Source: Oegoconia quadripuncta
Taxonomy: Eukaryota > Arthropoda > Insecta > Lepidoptera > Autostichidae
Direction of reading: 5' to 3'
DNA: 64,000 bases
NCBI GenBank assembly: GCA_949316235.1
Contig: OX438747.1
Coordinates: 30,012,618 to 30,076,617 of the forward strand
This document shows, piece by piece, positions 36,432 to 47,834 of the stretch. The notes beneath the pieces are model-generated. The model had not been told where the DNA came from, made no database searches, and saw only the letters and a program-made list of their open reading frames with translations. Every line of letters starts with the position of its first letter. Position 1 is the stretch's first letter. The position numbers were made by a program, and so were the translations under genes.

Positions 36432-37987
36432 TCAGTCTGTATTATTATTTACATTGTGTGTATTACTGTACACCCTGCTTATATCTTCCAATGCCCTGGC
36501 CTGGCGTTCCATAATGGAAATATATTCCGAATAGAATTTTTTCTTTTCTTTAAGCAATTCCTTCTTTATCTCCACTTTTTCTTTTAGAAGTGTTCTTAAA
36601 TTCACTTTCTTTTTCTTCTGATTATCTGTAAAATATATAAAATAATTTTTTAAACAAGGTAACATAATATGGATAGGTACTGTAGTGTCTGAATTAAGAT
36701 TTATTAATTTAAGAGACCAAAGAGAGCTCTTTAATACAGTGATAAAATTCCAAATTAAATTGTTTAACTAAAATTTGACCTACCCTTTGTTTGTGTAGGT
36801 AGCTGTGATTCCAATGTTTCACCAGCATACTCCACAGGGGGAGGCAAAATTTCATCTGAAAGACCATATCAAAATGTTTATTAAAATAATATAGAATCTG
36901 TGTATCTACCAAGAGTTAGCACAAATGATTTTCGTTATCAAATACTATTGGTGGCTACTGGCTACTCCGTGGCAATGCGAGTGACAGGAATAGAGCTGTA
37001 GTTTACTATAACAATAGTTTGCATGTTCTCATGGTAACCCCACAGAGATCATGTGATTACCAAAGGTACTACAAGTATGTTCATCTTTATATCAATTTAA
37101 TACATACCATCAATTTCTAGAGGAGGGTTCTGTAGCTCTAATTCCTCCACAGGAGGTAAGGACATGGAAACTGTAGCATCCTCTGAAAAATCAAACAAAA
37201 TATTTTAATGTTTTTTGGAAGACAACCCAATACCAACTGTATACATTATAATCAAATATCGATAGTTCATTATAATGGTTGAACAAACACAAACATTTAT
37301 ATTAATTTTTTTTTCATCCCAATGCAGAGATATAGGCCTTCCCTCGTAATGATGGAGTATTTGAAAATAGAATGTCTTGGATGGGTGATCACTTTAAGGC
37401 AGCTTGCAAACACTGTTGACCACTTGTCTCTACGCTGATCCCCATTGCGGCAGTGTTGAAATGTTTTTGGTATTATTTCATTTAAGTATTAAAACCTCAC
37501 CTTCAAAACGTACAGCAGACTCTACGGACTGCACATGCCCTGAAATGGAATGTGGATGGAGTAGTGCTGCCACTCCCTCCTCGAATTCATCGAGGTAATC
37601 TGATGGAGGTGGACCTCCGCCAGTACCTCTTCTGGCTTTGTTAAGCGTAGCTTTTTTAATCTTTGTCTTCGACAAAATATCTTGCCAGGTCTGAAAGTAG
37701 GTAAAGTAAGATGTAAAGAAATACGTAAAGAATGTTTGTAAAATGAAAAAGAAACCGTTTTAATATGTACATTAATGATAATTTACCTTACGCCAAGCTT
37801 TCCACTCTTTCTTTGCCCCTGGAATAGCATTGAGTGACTTGGCGATTTCTTCCCATTCTTTCATCGCATCCCTATGGGTAAACGTTGAAGAAAATTTGCC
37901 GGAGCGTAGCTGGGGCTTACTGGCCATCAACTCCAGTAGCTTCGTCTTCTGTAGTACAGCAATTTTCTGTTTCGACATCTTTTTCAC
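36432..37987 (-). CDS. Harbinger Myb/SANT-like DNA-binding protein
   Basis: Five exons, complement(37787-37987, 37501-37690, 37108-37182, 36784-36855, 36432-36625). They total 732 bases, 243 residues, every phase consistent. Residues 9-85 form a Myb/SANT-like (NAIF1/zeste type) domain: LLELMASKPQLRSGKFS, then WEEIAKSLNAIPGAKKEWKA and WRKTWQDILSKTKIKKA. The middle is Pro/Glu-rich; residues 180-230 are Lys/Glu-rich and probably coiled coil (LLKEKVEIKKELLKEKKK). In PIF/Harbinger elements this partner binds the ends and brings the transposase to the nucleus. A start at the second Met (residue 4) is equally possible. It is convergent with the transposase gene. Confidence 0.87.
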
Positions 37988-38214
37988 TTCACTTCACTTT
38001 TTGGAGGTTTTTTTTATATACTAAGTAATTTAAAAAGTACTCTGTGGAAAGAGGTGACGGTTTTACTCTTTTTTTTCAAAAGACAAACGAATTATATGCA
38101 TACAGCCTTAATTATTCAAAACTTTACGTTCCGATTTAGTTTAAATAATTACCGGTTTTTAAATTTTCTGCGTGAAACGAATAAAATCTACATTTCTAAT
38201 TATGTTGGCAACAC

Positions 38215-38331
38215 CGAAAGCGAGTGATTCAAAAATGCAGAAATAAAGTGTCATGCGACTTGGAAATCGACTATGACTTGATGTCGCATACGACCATACT
38301 ATGTCACGCGAGTGATTCAAAAATAGAGCTC
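38215..38331. promoter_or_regulatory. Right terminal and subterminal repeats of the Harbinger element
   Basis: CGAGTGATTCAAAAAT at 38,221 and 38,309, the mirror of the duplicated motif at the left end. Confidence 0.6.
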
Positions 38332-38334
38332 CAG

Positions 38335-38645
38335 TAGACATTCAAAATATGCCTTTAAATAAATTTAAAGCAATCATAAAACAGAAATTATTAACAAAAG
38401 GCTATTATAACATCACTGACTATTTGAATGATAAGCAAGCATGGACATAGCTGTCTATTCATATAATTATCAAATCGCAACCTATAATCTGTTTAAAAGA
38501 GCAACCCTAGAGTTTCTTGCTCGTTCTTCTCTGGGGAGTCAAGCTTTGTGAATGAGCAGTAAATTTAAACTATAATGTAATATTAATAGTGACGTTTTCA
38601 AGTGATAATTTTATCCTATGAAATAAAAATATTTTGATTTTGATT
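38335..38645 (+). repeat. LINE T1 variant 3' end, target of the Harbinger insertion
   Basis: Continues the fragment broken at 32,459 and runs to a TTTTGATTTTGATTTT end. Confidence 0.75.
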
Positions 38646-38679
38646 TTTTGAATAAGAAGTTGATCATGGGATTTGAGCA

Positions 38680-39040
38680 AGGAGGAATTGAATACCAGGT
38701 CCGGTTGAATTCCACAGAGTGCACCCGGGGGCCAAGTTGTATGGCACGAGGGGCGTGCACATGTTTTCTATTCAACAGAAAGCATCTCAGGTTGCATGAT
38801 TATAATCGAATGTGAATACGTTGTCGATTTGCCTATGGTAGCTTGCAATAGTATCGCCATTGCCCGAGCCACCCTTTACCACGCGACTGGCACCGTCCCG
38901 GTCGCTCTAGCAACGCCCACCCCCCACACGCCCATCTCCGACATATATTATTGCCTAATTGTGTTCTATTGTTATCATCAAAAATTATTGTAAATTATTT
39001 TGCGCAATAAAGAGTATTTGTATTGTATTATATATTACGT
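38680..39040 (+). repeat. Retroelement 3' end with TTGTA tail
   Basis: Shares CTAATTGTGTTCTATTGTTA and GCGCAATAAAGAGTATTTGT with 49,203-49,352 and 58,537-58,620 (reversed). Ends in TTGTATTGTATT. Confidence 0.65.
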
Positions 39041-39165
39041 ATTGAGATGTAACAAAAATCTAGGCCCAAGGCGGGTTAAAACCCCCTTTATCTCCCCCGA
39101 TCCGCCGTCGGCTACGTATTTTTGCAACTAATTTTATGTTGTCTGAAAATAATGCAATCTCTTTG

Positions 39166-40978
39166 CTACAACTGTATTTCTATTTGCTCCACTGTTTCGT
39201 CAGACCGGTGGGTTTCCTTAGAGTCCAGCCATTTTCTGACCATCTTCTGTGCAAGGATCTCTGTTATTTGCTCGATTATTTTAGATTTTGACACATTGTT
39301 CATTACCTGAAATGAAACAGAATAATAAAATCGAGATAATCAGTTTTTAATCACCCTATCTTCTTTCGTCAGCTTCTCCGGGCCATATTTCTGACAGATT
39401 CGTGTGTAAATAATAACTCTAGTGATGAACAAATCGTTCATATATTTTCGTTAATCTTACTTATGTTAAACGCTTCTGTGGCTTAATGTACGAGGGTTTA
39501 CGATTCGGAGGTGGCGGGGTCGATCCCCGGCGGGGTACATGTTTAGTACTCGGTTAGGTTGGTGGTAGGGCATTTTAAATGTCCGCCTGGCTAGCTACCA
39601 CCATCCTATCTAAATCTGCCGCCAAATAGCAATGCTTAAAGCATTTTGTTGTGTTCCGGTCGTCAGAGATTGCCAGACCTCGATATAAGATGGGGTTTTC
39701 GGGTCAGTACGCTTCCACCTCCGGCCTCATCTCATTTAACATCAGGTGTGATTGAGGTCAAGTGCTAATACTCGTTGTGCACAAAAAAAAAAGACTTGTG
39801 ATTCCACCTTGCAACACCGACAATTAGATGTTTACTTTTTGTATGTGTCTCGAATGATTGTTTGTATTATGTCATGAGATAGTTTAAATAAATGTTATTT
39901 CTAACAAAAATAGGTGTACGTATTAAAACATACTTACATAACTACCTATAATTCGAAAATTAAGTAAACCGCCGAAGGACTATGTATCATTCAAATATAC
40001 CAACCAATTGTGTTAAAAACTAATGTCTTCGACACTTTAATCTTTATTATAAAAAAACGCACTTAAATTGGACCACGCGTGTTACTCTGATAAATCTGGA
40101 CCAAATAGCCAGTCCCCCAAATGTGTTGGGGTTTCCGGGTCAGTACGCTTCCACCTTCGACCTCATCTTCACTTAACATCAGGTGTGATTGAGGTTAAAT
40201 ACCAACCCGTTGTGCATAAAAAAAAGACTGGACACTCATATACAACACAACATAGCACAGCACAGTGTCTAGCTATGTGAGCAGTGCGGTGCGATGATTA
40301 ATTATACCCCCCTTTCTTTTTTTTGAACAGGATCTATGCTGATAGGCCGGTGACTTTTTCAGCATCACCCAGGGGGGATTCAAGCGCCCTAGAGTACGTA
40401 GTAACTATTATCTAATCTGTGCCTAGAGGTGGGGAAGCCTTTGTAGGTATATTTCGTTCATAACCTGTCTACCTCTTTTAGAATAACCCGATTTTGCGCT
40501 GCACGTTTCTTCTCCCGCCACTGTTTTTGTTTCTTAAGTGAGGGTAGTTTAATTTTTTCGGCGAATGTCTTCCTCAGTCTATCCGGTTGGCTCACTTGCG
40601 GTGTTGGCAGGAACCTTCTTGATGTAGCAATGTTGACGAGGAAAACTGTTTATAACAAAAGATTATTGCAGAGCAAAACAGTGACCATTTTATTTGTAAT
40701 GAGATATTTTCAGAAAAAAAATCTAAACGATAGTTTGAAATCGTTCGAGCAGTAATAACAATTGATGCGACGTACGTACTTAGAGATGACATTTTTATGG
40801 TAGCTGCCCTTAACAAAGCAAGGTTTAATAAATCTGTTTTTCTATTAACTGCAACATAAATAAATAACTTACCCAATATTGCTGTTAAAGATAAAACACT
40901 ATTCATATTTCTCGTATTTATGTAAAAAGGAGTCTTGATGCACATTAGGTACACCGTCTCGTTCCAACGCTTAGACAT
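39166..40978 (-). CDS. Small basic protein, three exons, function unknown
   Basis: Exons complement(40873-40978, 40473-40645, 39166-39306) total 420 bases, 139 residues. The junctions are G|GTAAGT to ACAG|TT (phase 1) and GAG|GTAGAC to TTTCAG|GTA (phase 0); the second donor is weaker than usual. The protein starts MSKRWNETVYL, has a hydrophobic stretch MNSVLSLTAILVFLVNIA near residues 25-43, then a basic region (KKQKQWREKKRAAQNR) and an acidic tail ETVEQIEIQL. One membrane segment or a mitochondrial targeting role is possible; no family recognised. An upstream ATG (ATGGCCGCCG at about 41,003) opens a short frame whose stop overlaps this start codon region. A SINE sits in intron 2. Confidence 0.6.
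39471..39792 (+). repeat. SINE family A copy 6
   Basis: Diverged copy with a shortened box A to B interval; ends TTGTGCACAAAAAAAAAA. Lies in the intron of the small minus-strand gene. Confidence 0.75.
39800..40100. other. AT-rich intronic DNA
   Basis: Nothing recognised. Confidence 0.4.
40104..40225 (+). repeat. SINE family A copy 7, 3' part
   Basis: From ATAGCCAGTCCCCCAAATG to TTGTGCATAAAAAAAA. Confidence 0.8.
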
Positions 40979-40999
40979 CCCCTCTCATTACGGCGGCCA

Positions 41000-41796
41000 T
41001 TTTATTCGTACCTCCCCTTGCGGGCATGAATAGAGATCGAAGGGAAATTATCAACAAATTAATACAACTGCCATAAGTAATTGAGGATTCATATTTCAGA
41101 CACTTACTCACACAAACTACATAAGTTTGTATATACTACTTAAGGATAAAATACTAGTTAACGATTAAACATATCAATACCTAAATATAATATTTATTTC
41201 TCTCGCGCACGGTTATAAAACACCATCGTTTCAATTGTGTAAATTATTTTTTTAAAGTCTATTTAGTTTAACGTGGTTATTATTATTATTATTTTATTTT
41301 TATTTATTCCGAAAATCAACAGCTGCAATAACACTAATGGAAACTATTATAGGAAACAGAGAGCCAATTACAGGTCCTCACAAATAGAAATACATTATAT
41401 AATTCAATAACCTGCATTATCACACTTGTACATTTTTTGCCCTCGCGGTACATATACCAGATACAATCATCGCCAAAAAAAAAAGAAAAACAAATGATTT
41501 ATAAATTAAATGAAGCCATCCAAGAATTGTTGATTTAATTGATGCCTCGCTGACATAAAACTAGTGTTAAAAGATTTAGATCGAACTTCTTAGACAATTT
41601 ATTAAAATTGTTGCTCGCACGCCACAGAAAAAATTATTACAATGACTTCCCACCGAAATAATTAAAATAACTGTAATAAAAAGTAAGAATCTGTATTTGG
41701 CATAAGGTTGATTGATATGACGTTGTGTTTTTATTGCTGTTGATTTTGTATAAAATTAAATTTAATTACCTACCCACTCCAATTGAATTTAAATTT
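41000..41796. other. AT-rich intergenic DNA
   Basis: Contains an ATT microsatellite (41,278-41,296) and a possible LINE-like stretch after it. No gene. Confidence 0.45.
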
Positions 41797-42182
41797 TTTT
41801 TTTCGTTTTATTCTCTCCTCTAGGAGAAGGCAAAGGGATCTAGCCCATAACACCCATGTCTTATTTCTCTAGTTTGTAAGTCGGTCTCAGTCAAAACAAG
41901 TAATTCGGCGTATACGAGTCTAGCCACGGTCAAGTCATTCTTCAGTAAAGCGGCAGAATGCTTTACAAAAGATTTTGGCGGCTTCTTGTGGGAACCCGAA
42001 AGCTCCGTTACGCACTTTAATTTAAACTTCCCTTCACTTGTACACCATCACTAACTTTTGCTGCACAATATTCTGCAATGGCAGAATAATAATGATTAAG
42101 CTTCAAAAGTTAGAATGCACAAATTATAAGAATTATAAAGAAAAATGCAACTTCACTCGCCGAGTTCCCGCCAAAAAGCCTT
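41797..42182 (-). pseudogene. Dispersed retrocopy, copy 2
   Basis: Same transcript-like unit as 55,470-55,866, including the upstream TTTTTGGCGGGAACTCGG. Frame broken after about 15 codons. Ends GAGAATAAAACGAAAAAAAA. Confidence 0.6.
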
Positions 42183-42189
42183 GAATTTC

Positions 42190-42598
42190 TACTCGAGTGT
42201 AGCGGAGATTATTGACGAACTAAAACCGGTAGGTAATGAAAAATATCGGTTTTTAGCACTTTGATACTTGGCACTTACAAGGCCTGCTTTCGATAAATGT
42301 TACACAAATGACTCGCTTCACAAGCACCTAAACGTTGGAACTGGAACATCAATTTTTAGTTTGGCATAAAAAATGATTCCACATGTAATAAAACAGAAAC
42401 TAATATTTCAGTAGTAACAATAATATTTTTATGTTCTCTATTCAAACGAGTATAAAACTATGTGTTTTACGTTGTAGTTGGGATTATGTTGATAATAATA
42501 TTCAACATATTATTTTGTTAGTATTTCTGATCGATATGGTTCCAAATTCGTGAATATCTCTAATTTGTTTAATTATTTTTAATTGATCATTAATATTG
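42190..42598. other. AT-rich DNA, no gene seen
   Basis: Nothing recognised. Confidence 0.4.
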
Positions 42599-43008
42599 GG
42601 TCTTTACCTATGAAATTGGAGTTTTTTCTTCGTTAATCATAATATATACCAATTCCTGCGATATTGAAAGCTATATCCAAATTAGTTTTTTATTTGGAAA
42701 ATGGAATATTATTTCAAGGTTTCACATGAAATATTTTTTAATTTCTGGGCTAAATCACATAATAAAAATAATTTGAACAGAGCTCTTTCCACGTGCTTCC
42801 CATAAGCATTTCTTAGATTCGCTGAAACTTTTATAAATTTTAAAAATTAACGCTGCATATACTTAACTTAATGTTATCCGATAATACACACAAAGTTTAG
42901 CTAAATTTGGATTTTCCGTTCCCAAAAAAAAAATCAAAAATGTTTGTATGGAGAAAACAGTCTTAATGAAATTCTTCATATAAAACGCCAATTTCATAGG
43001 TAAGGACC
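42599..43008. repeat. GGTCCTTACC-type MITE, complete
   Basis: Left GGTCTTTACCTATGAAATTG and right CAATTTCATAGGTAAGGACC are inverted; 410 bases. No coding sequence. Confidence 0.75.
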
Positions 43009-43413
43009 TAATACTTCCTCAAACTCTTCTAAAATGAAACTGATAAGATTCTTTTGGTGTCGTTGTTACCATTATAATGTGGAAGATTTATGTATTTATT
43101 GTTTAGCTTAATTTACATAAAATATATAAGTAGGTAAGTAAGTACCTATATGTTACAATAGATAAAATGCCATTAATTATATTTGTAACAAAAATTTTTA
43201 AGACATGTAATCATGTTAATCACAAAAATTAATCGAACATGATAAAACATGTGAGAGTTTATATGAGAAATATAGAAAATCATAGCTATTAGAAGAAATG
43301 CGGAAGTCACACCTAGAAAATTTTATTGTAATGGCGAATTCACGAATTTGGTAACACTATAAGTAAATATATTAGAGTAAATGGAGTAAGAATTACTTAT
43401 ACAATTTTTGCAG
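43009..43413. other. AT-rich DNA upstream of the 43.4-kb exon
   Basis: No coding exon found whose phase fits the acceptor at 43,413. Confidence 0.4.
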
Positions 43414-44180
43414 TGGTTATTTATCATTCGGAACAGACTATAAACTTCACCAGAGAAAAAGGCAGCACTATAATACAACGAAACAACATAACAATACAAG
43501 AAAATTCAACATTAACCGAACAAGACAAATTCGATAAAAGTCGTAATCATAGTGACGACCAAAGTGACATAATACGGTACCAAGAAAATGCAATTACAAA
43601 TAGTAAAGAAACAACTAAACAAGTAAAATACGAAGGAAATGTAACAGACATAAATAGCGGAATTGCCACAAACGATAGACGCGAAAAATACGTAACTAAT
43701 GAGAGCAATGACACAGATAAACAGCAAAGAACCGACGATACAGAAATGTGTGACATTGAAAAAATTACAAAGCAAGATAAGGAGAAAGGTAAAACGATAC
43801 GAGAACTTAACGTAAAAGATGGATATGAAATAAACAAAGGAAAAGAAGTTAAGGATAGCACAGAAAATACAAAACAGATAAATGATAACGCAAAGGCAAA
43901 CAAGCGGGTAAAGGGCAATAAAATTAAAAGAAACCTTACTTTGGGCAGATATATCGAAGGACGTAAAGCTATTTACAATCCCTATCATCCTGAGGATGTT
44001 GATCTGACTGAAAATAACTCTGAATGGGATGGTGATTCCGATTTTAGAATGCAGTTAAGCGATGTTGAACAAACTACAGTAAAAGCTAAAAACGTTAAGA
44101 TCAATGGAAAGTACTTTAATGTTGTTACTAATACTTCGAAATTCGTGAACAGTGACGAAATTGTAGATAGAGTAGCTTAA
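43414..44180 (+). CDS. 3' exon of a low-complexity Asn/Lys/Thr-rich protein gene
   Basis: The frame opens at acceptor AATTTTTGCAG and runs 254 codons plus a split codon to a TAA stop; there is no ATG near the start, so at least one 5' exon is missing from this model. Composition is rich in Lys, Asn, Thr, Asp, Glu and Ile. Only the C-terminus is less simple: TLGRYIEGRKAIYNPYHPED, then NVKINGKYFNVVTNTSKF. AATAAA follows at about 44,250. Convergent with the next gene, 97 bases apart. No family recognised. Confidence 0.6.
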
Positions 44181-44277
44181 ATGCTGAACTCCTAGATTCA
44201 TGTAAGATTTATAAATATTAATTATTTGTATTTATTTTCTGTATGTTATAAATAAATAATTAAGAATGACGTTTTAT

Positions 44278-45843
44278 TTAGATATAAGTATTCAAATTTA
44301 AACGCAGGTGCAATCTTGTAGGCTTGGATTTTTTGCGTTGATAGTTAATTTCACTGGTATTTTCATTCGATGTTGCTTCTGTTGTTTTATCTGATGGCAT
44401 TTTTTCAGGGCATTTCTTGATTGCATTTCGTGGTCCTGTCTCTGTCGTTCTATGCATGTCTATAAGATTTTCTTTATTCAAGTTATTACAATTTTTATTT
44501 GTAACATTGCAAACATTTTCAAGCTGTTCTGGAAAGATATCAATCTTCTGATAATTGTTTAAGAATTTAGCAGTTACAATAGCAGGTTTCCGTTTCTCTT
44601 GAATCAATTTAAGGATGTCTTTTATACACTTTGACCTTTCAGTGTCAAAGTTAGCACTTTCTAAGGTATGGTAAGATCTATAATTATCAGCCGATGATAC
44701 AGACGTTGGAGCAATGTCTTCAATTTTATTAGGGATAGAGTCTTTTGGTGATACATGATAATTCCGTTTATTAGAAAACCCTTTTGAAATCGCAATTCTA
44801 TATTCAGATAATCTATTATTCTCTGGAAATGTTTTTCCTGATACTGCTTCTGGCAGTTTAATGTTTAAGTTCGAAGCTATCATTCTTCTACTTATCGATT
44901 CTGGAGGACCTATTTTATTATTTGAAACGTTACGATGATTTGTAATGTCTGTGGTTGTTCTCGCTTCTGACAGTTTAATGTTTCCTTTTGTCACATTATT
45001 ATAATTCGCTTTGAAAACACCTTTCCTATTTCTATTCGGCCCAGAATTTGTTTTCAAATAATTATTTGTAATGTTTAAATTATCGAAACTTGAAGCTTTT
45101 TGTAGTGTTTGTGTATAATCATTAAAACTTTCGCTATAATAGTTTGTTAACTTGTCACCAATAGTACCGTTTTCGGAGTCATTAGTGTTGTTGTAAATGT
45201 TTCTTATGTAGTTTACTAAATGGTCAAGAATCCTCTCTCTAACTTCACGTATATTATTAATATCATCCTTTTCTTCAACTGCACGTCGCGAATAAGAATC
45301 ATTTGTATTAGATTTTTTATATTCCTTTAAGTCATTAAATTTTCTACGATTTCCAGAACCGATTGGTAGTGCCGAATTAGATTGCGGTTCTAAATCTCCT
45401 GTATAAGCATAATTTGAAGCATTTTCTCGTGAAAACAACGCTCCAAATCCTTTAGACTGATCATTTTCACCCAAATTTCGTATTGTTTTACTAATATCTG
45501 CAAGATCTTTTACTATTTCCATCAAGTACAGTTTAATGTGTGCATTGTTAAATTTTTCGTTTGATAGATAAGAATGTACATCGTTTTGCGAGTTTTTTGT
45601 ATTTGAATTAGAATTTTTATTGACGTTTCTATTGGTTGTAGTATTAAGACTACCACTTGTTATATTGGCGTTTCCAACTCTTACTTGATTTAATGGAGCA
45701 TCACCAACTGCATTGATCTCTATTGTTGCCGATATGACAATATCATCGCTATCTTGTTCTGTTTCATTGTTCCTAAGACCTCGTGCCTTTTCGCCGATTG
45801 TGAACAGGACCAATATGATTGCTGAAATTAGTTTCAGAAACAT
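44278..45843 (-). CDS. Secreted Asn-rich protein, 521 residues, single exon
   Basis: The ATG at 45,843 starts a signal peptide (MFLKLISAIILVLFTIGEKA, residues 1-22). The rest is hydrophilic, Asn/Ser/Thr/Lys-rich, with at least eleven N-glycosylation sequons (NET, NIT, NAS, NGT, NVT, NVS and others) and a few cysteines only near the C-terminus (CIKDILK, VCNVTNKNC, IKKCPEK). Amphipathic segments such as HIKLYLMEIVKDLADISKTI may form helices. The AATAAA polyadenylation signal overlaps the stop codon (TAAATAAA). Function unknown; a secreted structural or glandular protein would fit. Confidence 0.75.
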   Translation of the reverse strand: MFLKLISAIILVLFTIGEKARGLRNNETEQDSDDIVISATIEINAVGDAPLNQVRVGNANITSGSLNTTTNRNVNKNSNSNTKNSQNDVHSYLSNEKFNNAHIKLYLMEIVKDLADISKTIRNLGENDQSKGFGALFSRENASNYAYTGDLEPQSNSALPIGSGNRRKFNDLKEYKKSNTNDSYSRRAVEEKDDINNIREVRERILDHLVNYIRNIYNNTNDSENGTIGDKLTNYYSESFNDYTQTLQKASSFDNLNITNNYLKTNSGPNRNRKGVFKANYNNVTKGNIKLSEARTTTDITNHRNVSNNKIGPPESISRRMIASNLNIKLPEAVSGKTFPENNRLSEYRIAISKGFSNKRNYHVSPKDSIPNKIEDIAPTSVSSADNYRSYHTLESANFDTERSKCIKDILKLIQEKRKPAIVTAKFLNNYQKIDIFPEQLENVCNVTNKNCNNLNKENLIDMHRTTETGPRNAIKKCPEKMPSDKTTEATSNENTSEINYQRKKSKPTRLHLRLNLNTYI

Positions 45844-45875
45844 TAATTATGTTGTAATATGTAATAACAAATCGG

Positions 45876-46260
45876 TTACAGTTTTAGGGTACTCAACAAG
45901 GAACTCTTATAGTTTCGCTATGTTCGTCTGTCTGTCCGAGGCTTAGCTCAGAGGCTCTTAGGCCCGCATTAATAAACCAATCTCAATACAAGTCTTGAGG
46001 CTGTATCACCCGAGATGCGTCCTAAGAAGTTGACGTTATTTATAAACCAATCTTGAGGTCTACTCAGCTGAGATCACTTCTCAAGTATTCGCCTCACCGG
46101 CGAATGAATGATAGTCTTTAGTTTCGTTTAGTAATACGCGCACCTCTCAAGTGAGTACTGTTCTCAATCTTGAGAATGGGTTTATTAATACGGGCCTTAG
46201 AAAGCTGTGATTTGGCATGGACGCCGACAAATTGTTTAAATAAAAACTTGATAAATATTT
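45876..46260. repeat. Interspersed repeat interrupted by a MITE
   Basis: CTGTCCGAGGCTTAGCTCAG before and AAAGCTGTGATTTGGCATGG after 45,961-46,196 are contiguous in the related copy at 24,665-24,725. Confidence 0.7.
45961..46196. repeat. GGCCCG-type MITE with TTA duplication
   Basis: Ends GGCCCGCATTAATAAACCAA and GGTTTATTAATACGGGCC; TTA at 45,958-45,960 and 46,197-46,199. TWA duplications are usual for PIF/Harbinger MITEs. Confidence 0.8.
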
Positions 46261-46800
46261 TTTTTATAACTGCTGTACACGTAAAGTGGGGATGAAAGAA
46301 ATATTAAGCTTTAAAATGCAAATTTTTGTTAGAGTCGAGTGTCCGTCGGTATCAGTAAAAAAGTAAAATTAGCAACTTTGTCCTAGTTTTAACAAAATCT
46401 TAGTTTGTTAATTAATTTCCTTATTTTGAAATGAATAAATAAAGCTTTATTTATTTAAAAACCTTATTTACCTACGTATTTACACACTTTCGTGCTTCAT
46501 AAAAACTTACCCCATTTCATTGCTGTTACCTCATTGCAATAAATAATGTCGTTACTGCTTGGATTTTTATCAACTAACGAATTTGACATGCATTATGATG
46601 TGAACTTAGATATACTGTATTAATTAGTGAAACACTGTAGACCATAGTATAGGCAAAGTAAAGATGGTCATTAAGGTACGAAACTATATCAGTTCTACAA
46701 AGTACTTTTATGAACAAACTGTAAATGCTCCATCATGATTATCGCATATTATGCTAGTACAAAGACGAGCAACCTAAAGTCCATCAAGTGGCTCCATCTT
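46261..46800. other. AT-rich DNA, no gene seen
   Basis: Nothing recognised. Confidence 0.4.
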
Positions 46801-46849
46801 CAGACCTTCATAATGTGTGATGGAAAGGGTTCAAGCCCACGAAACAACC

Positions 46850-47100
46850 TAGCCCTGACTATCTTTACCAAAAGGTCTCGCTAAAGGTACCGCTTGGGGC
46901 ATACGTTTGTATGATGAATACAGACATGTTATCCCGAGTTGTTGATGTTTTTCATTTATATATGTATTTATTTACAACAAAAAATGTATTTGTGTAGTTT
47001 ATCAACGATCTGGTATCCATAATAGTGTGGAATTAGATAGGTGTGGGTGGGTGTGGGTGTGGTTGTCTGTGCAAAGATATTTATTTATTTGCCATCAGAG
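46850..47100 (+). repeat. SINE family B, diverged
   Basis: CGTTTGTATGATGAATACAG, GTAGTTTATCAACGATCTGG and GTGTGGAATTAGAT segments in the family order. Confidence 0.65.
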
Positions 47101-47329
47101 AGTTCCAGTTACATCTCAGCTCCATCATTACATCCGCTCGATGGGACCATAATGCATTGTCACCGAGCTAACATAAATATGCCAAATTTCAGCTTAGTCA
47201 GATAACAGCAAGTGATCGAAAAATGGTTTACTTTTGAAACGGACAACTTACATTGTCATTACATACATACGACATTACATTAAATAAAAGATTGTAATAA
47301 AAACGTACAGTGTACGGTAAACCGTTTTA

Positions 47330-47640
47330 CCGCCTCCGTGGCTCAATGTAAACAACATAGGGTTGACGAATCGGAGGTCGCATGTTCGATCCCCAGCGGG
47401 GTACATGTTTAGTACTCGGATTGGTTGGTGGTAGGGCATTTTAAATGTCCGCCTGGCTAGCTACCATCATTTCATGTAATCTGCCGCCACACAGCAATGT
47501 TAATAGCATTGTTGTGTTCCAGTTGTCACAGATAAGATAGCCAATTCCCCAAATATTTGGGTTTCCGGGTCAGTACGCTTTCACCTTCGGCCACATCTTC
47601 GTGATTGAGGTAAGTGCTAACCCGTTGGCAATAAAAAAAA
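47330..47640 (+). repeat. SINE family A copy 8
   Basis: Box A TGGCTCAATG, box B GTTCGATCCCC, A tail at the end. Confidence 0.8.
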
Positions 47641-47834
47641 TCCTATGAAATAAAAAAATATTTTGTTTTTTTTTTTGATTTTATAAAAAGTGGAGCGATT
47701 CGCTTTGAGTTTACAATTGTTGGCGATGTCTGTTTGTATTTTTTTATATCAGCCGTTCTCTCTCTTCTGTTTATGTTAGCCGACTTCACACACATAGTTA
47801 ATAAATCCTTGAAAGTTAACCTGTTGTGCATAAA

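Larger units (their letters stand above)
32460..38331 (+). mobile_element. PIF/Harbinger transposon, apparently complete
   Basis: Ends GGGCTCTATTTTTGAATC and, inverted, GAGCTCTATTTTTGAATC. CAG is duplicated at 32,457-32,459 and 38,332-38,334. The flanks rejoin as AAGGTTCCAGTAGACATT, matching the LINE T1 phrase AAGGTTCCGGTAGACATT at 5,082, which gives the empty site. It carries a DDE transposase on + and a Myb/SANT-like protein on -, the two-gene arrangement of PIF/Harbinger elements. Both frames are open. A GC-rich MITE and a SINE fragment sit in transposase intron 1, where they are tolerated. Confidence 0.88.

Noticed and set aside
43512..43988. Hydrophobic minus-strand frames
   Set aside because: Antisense of the Lys/Asn-rich exon; Lys and Asn codons read as Phe, Leu, Ile and Val.
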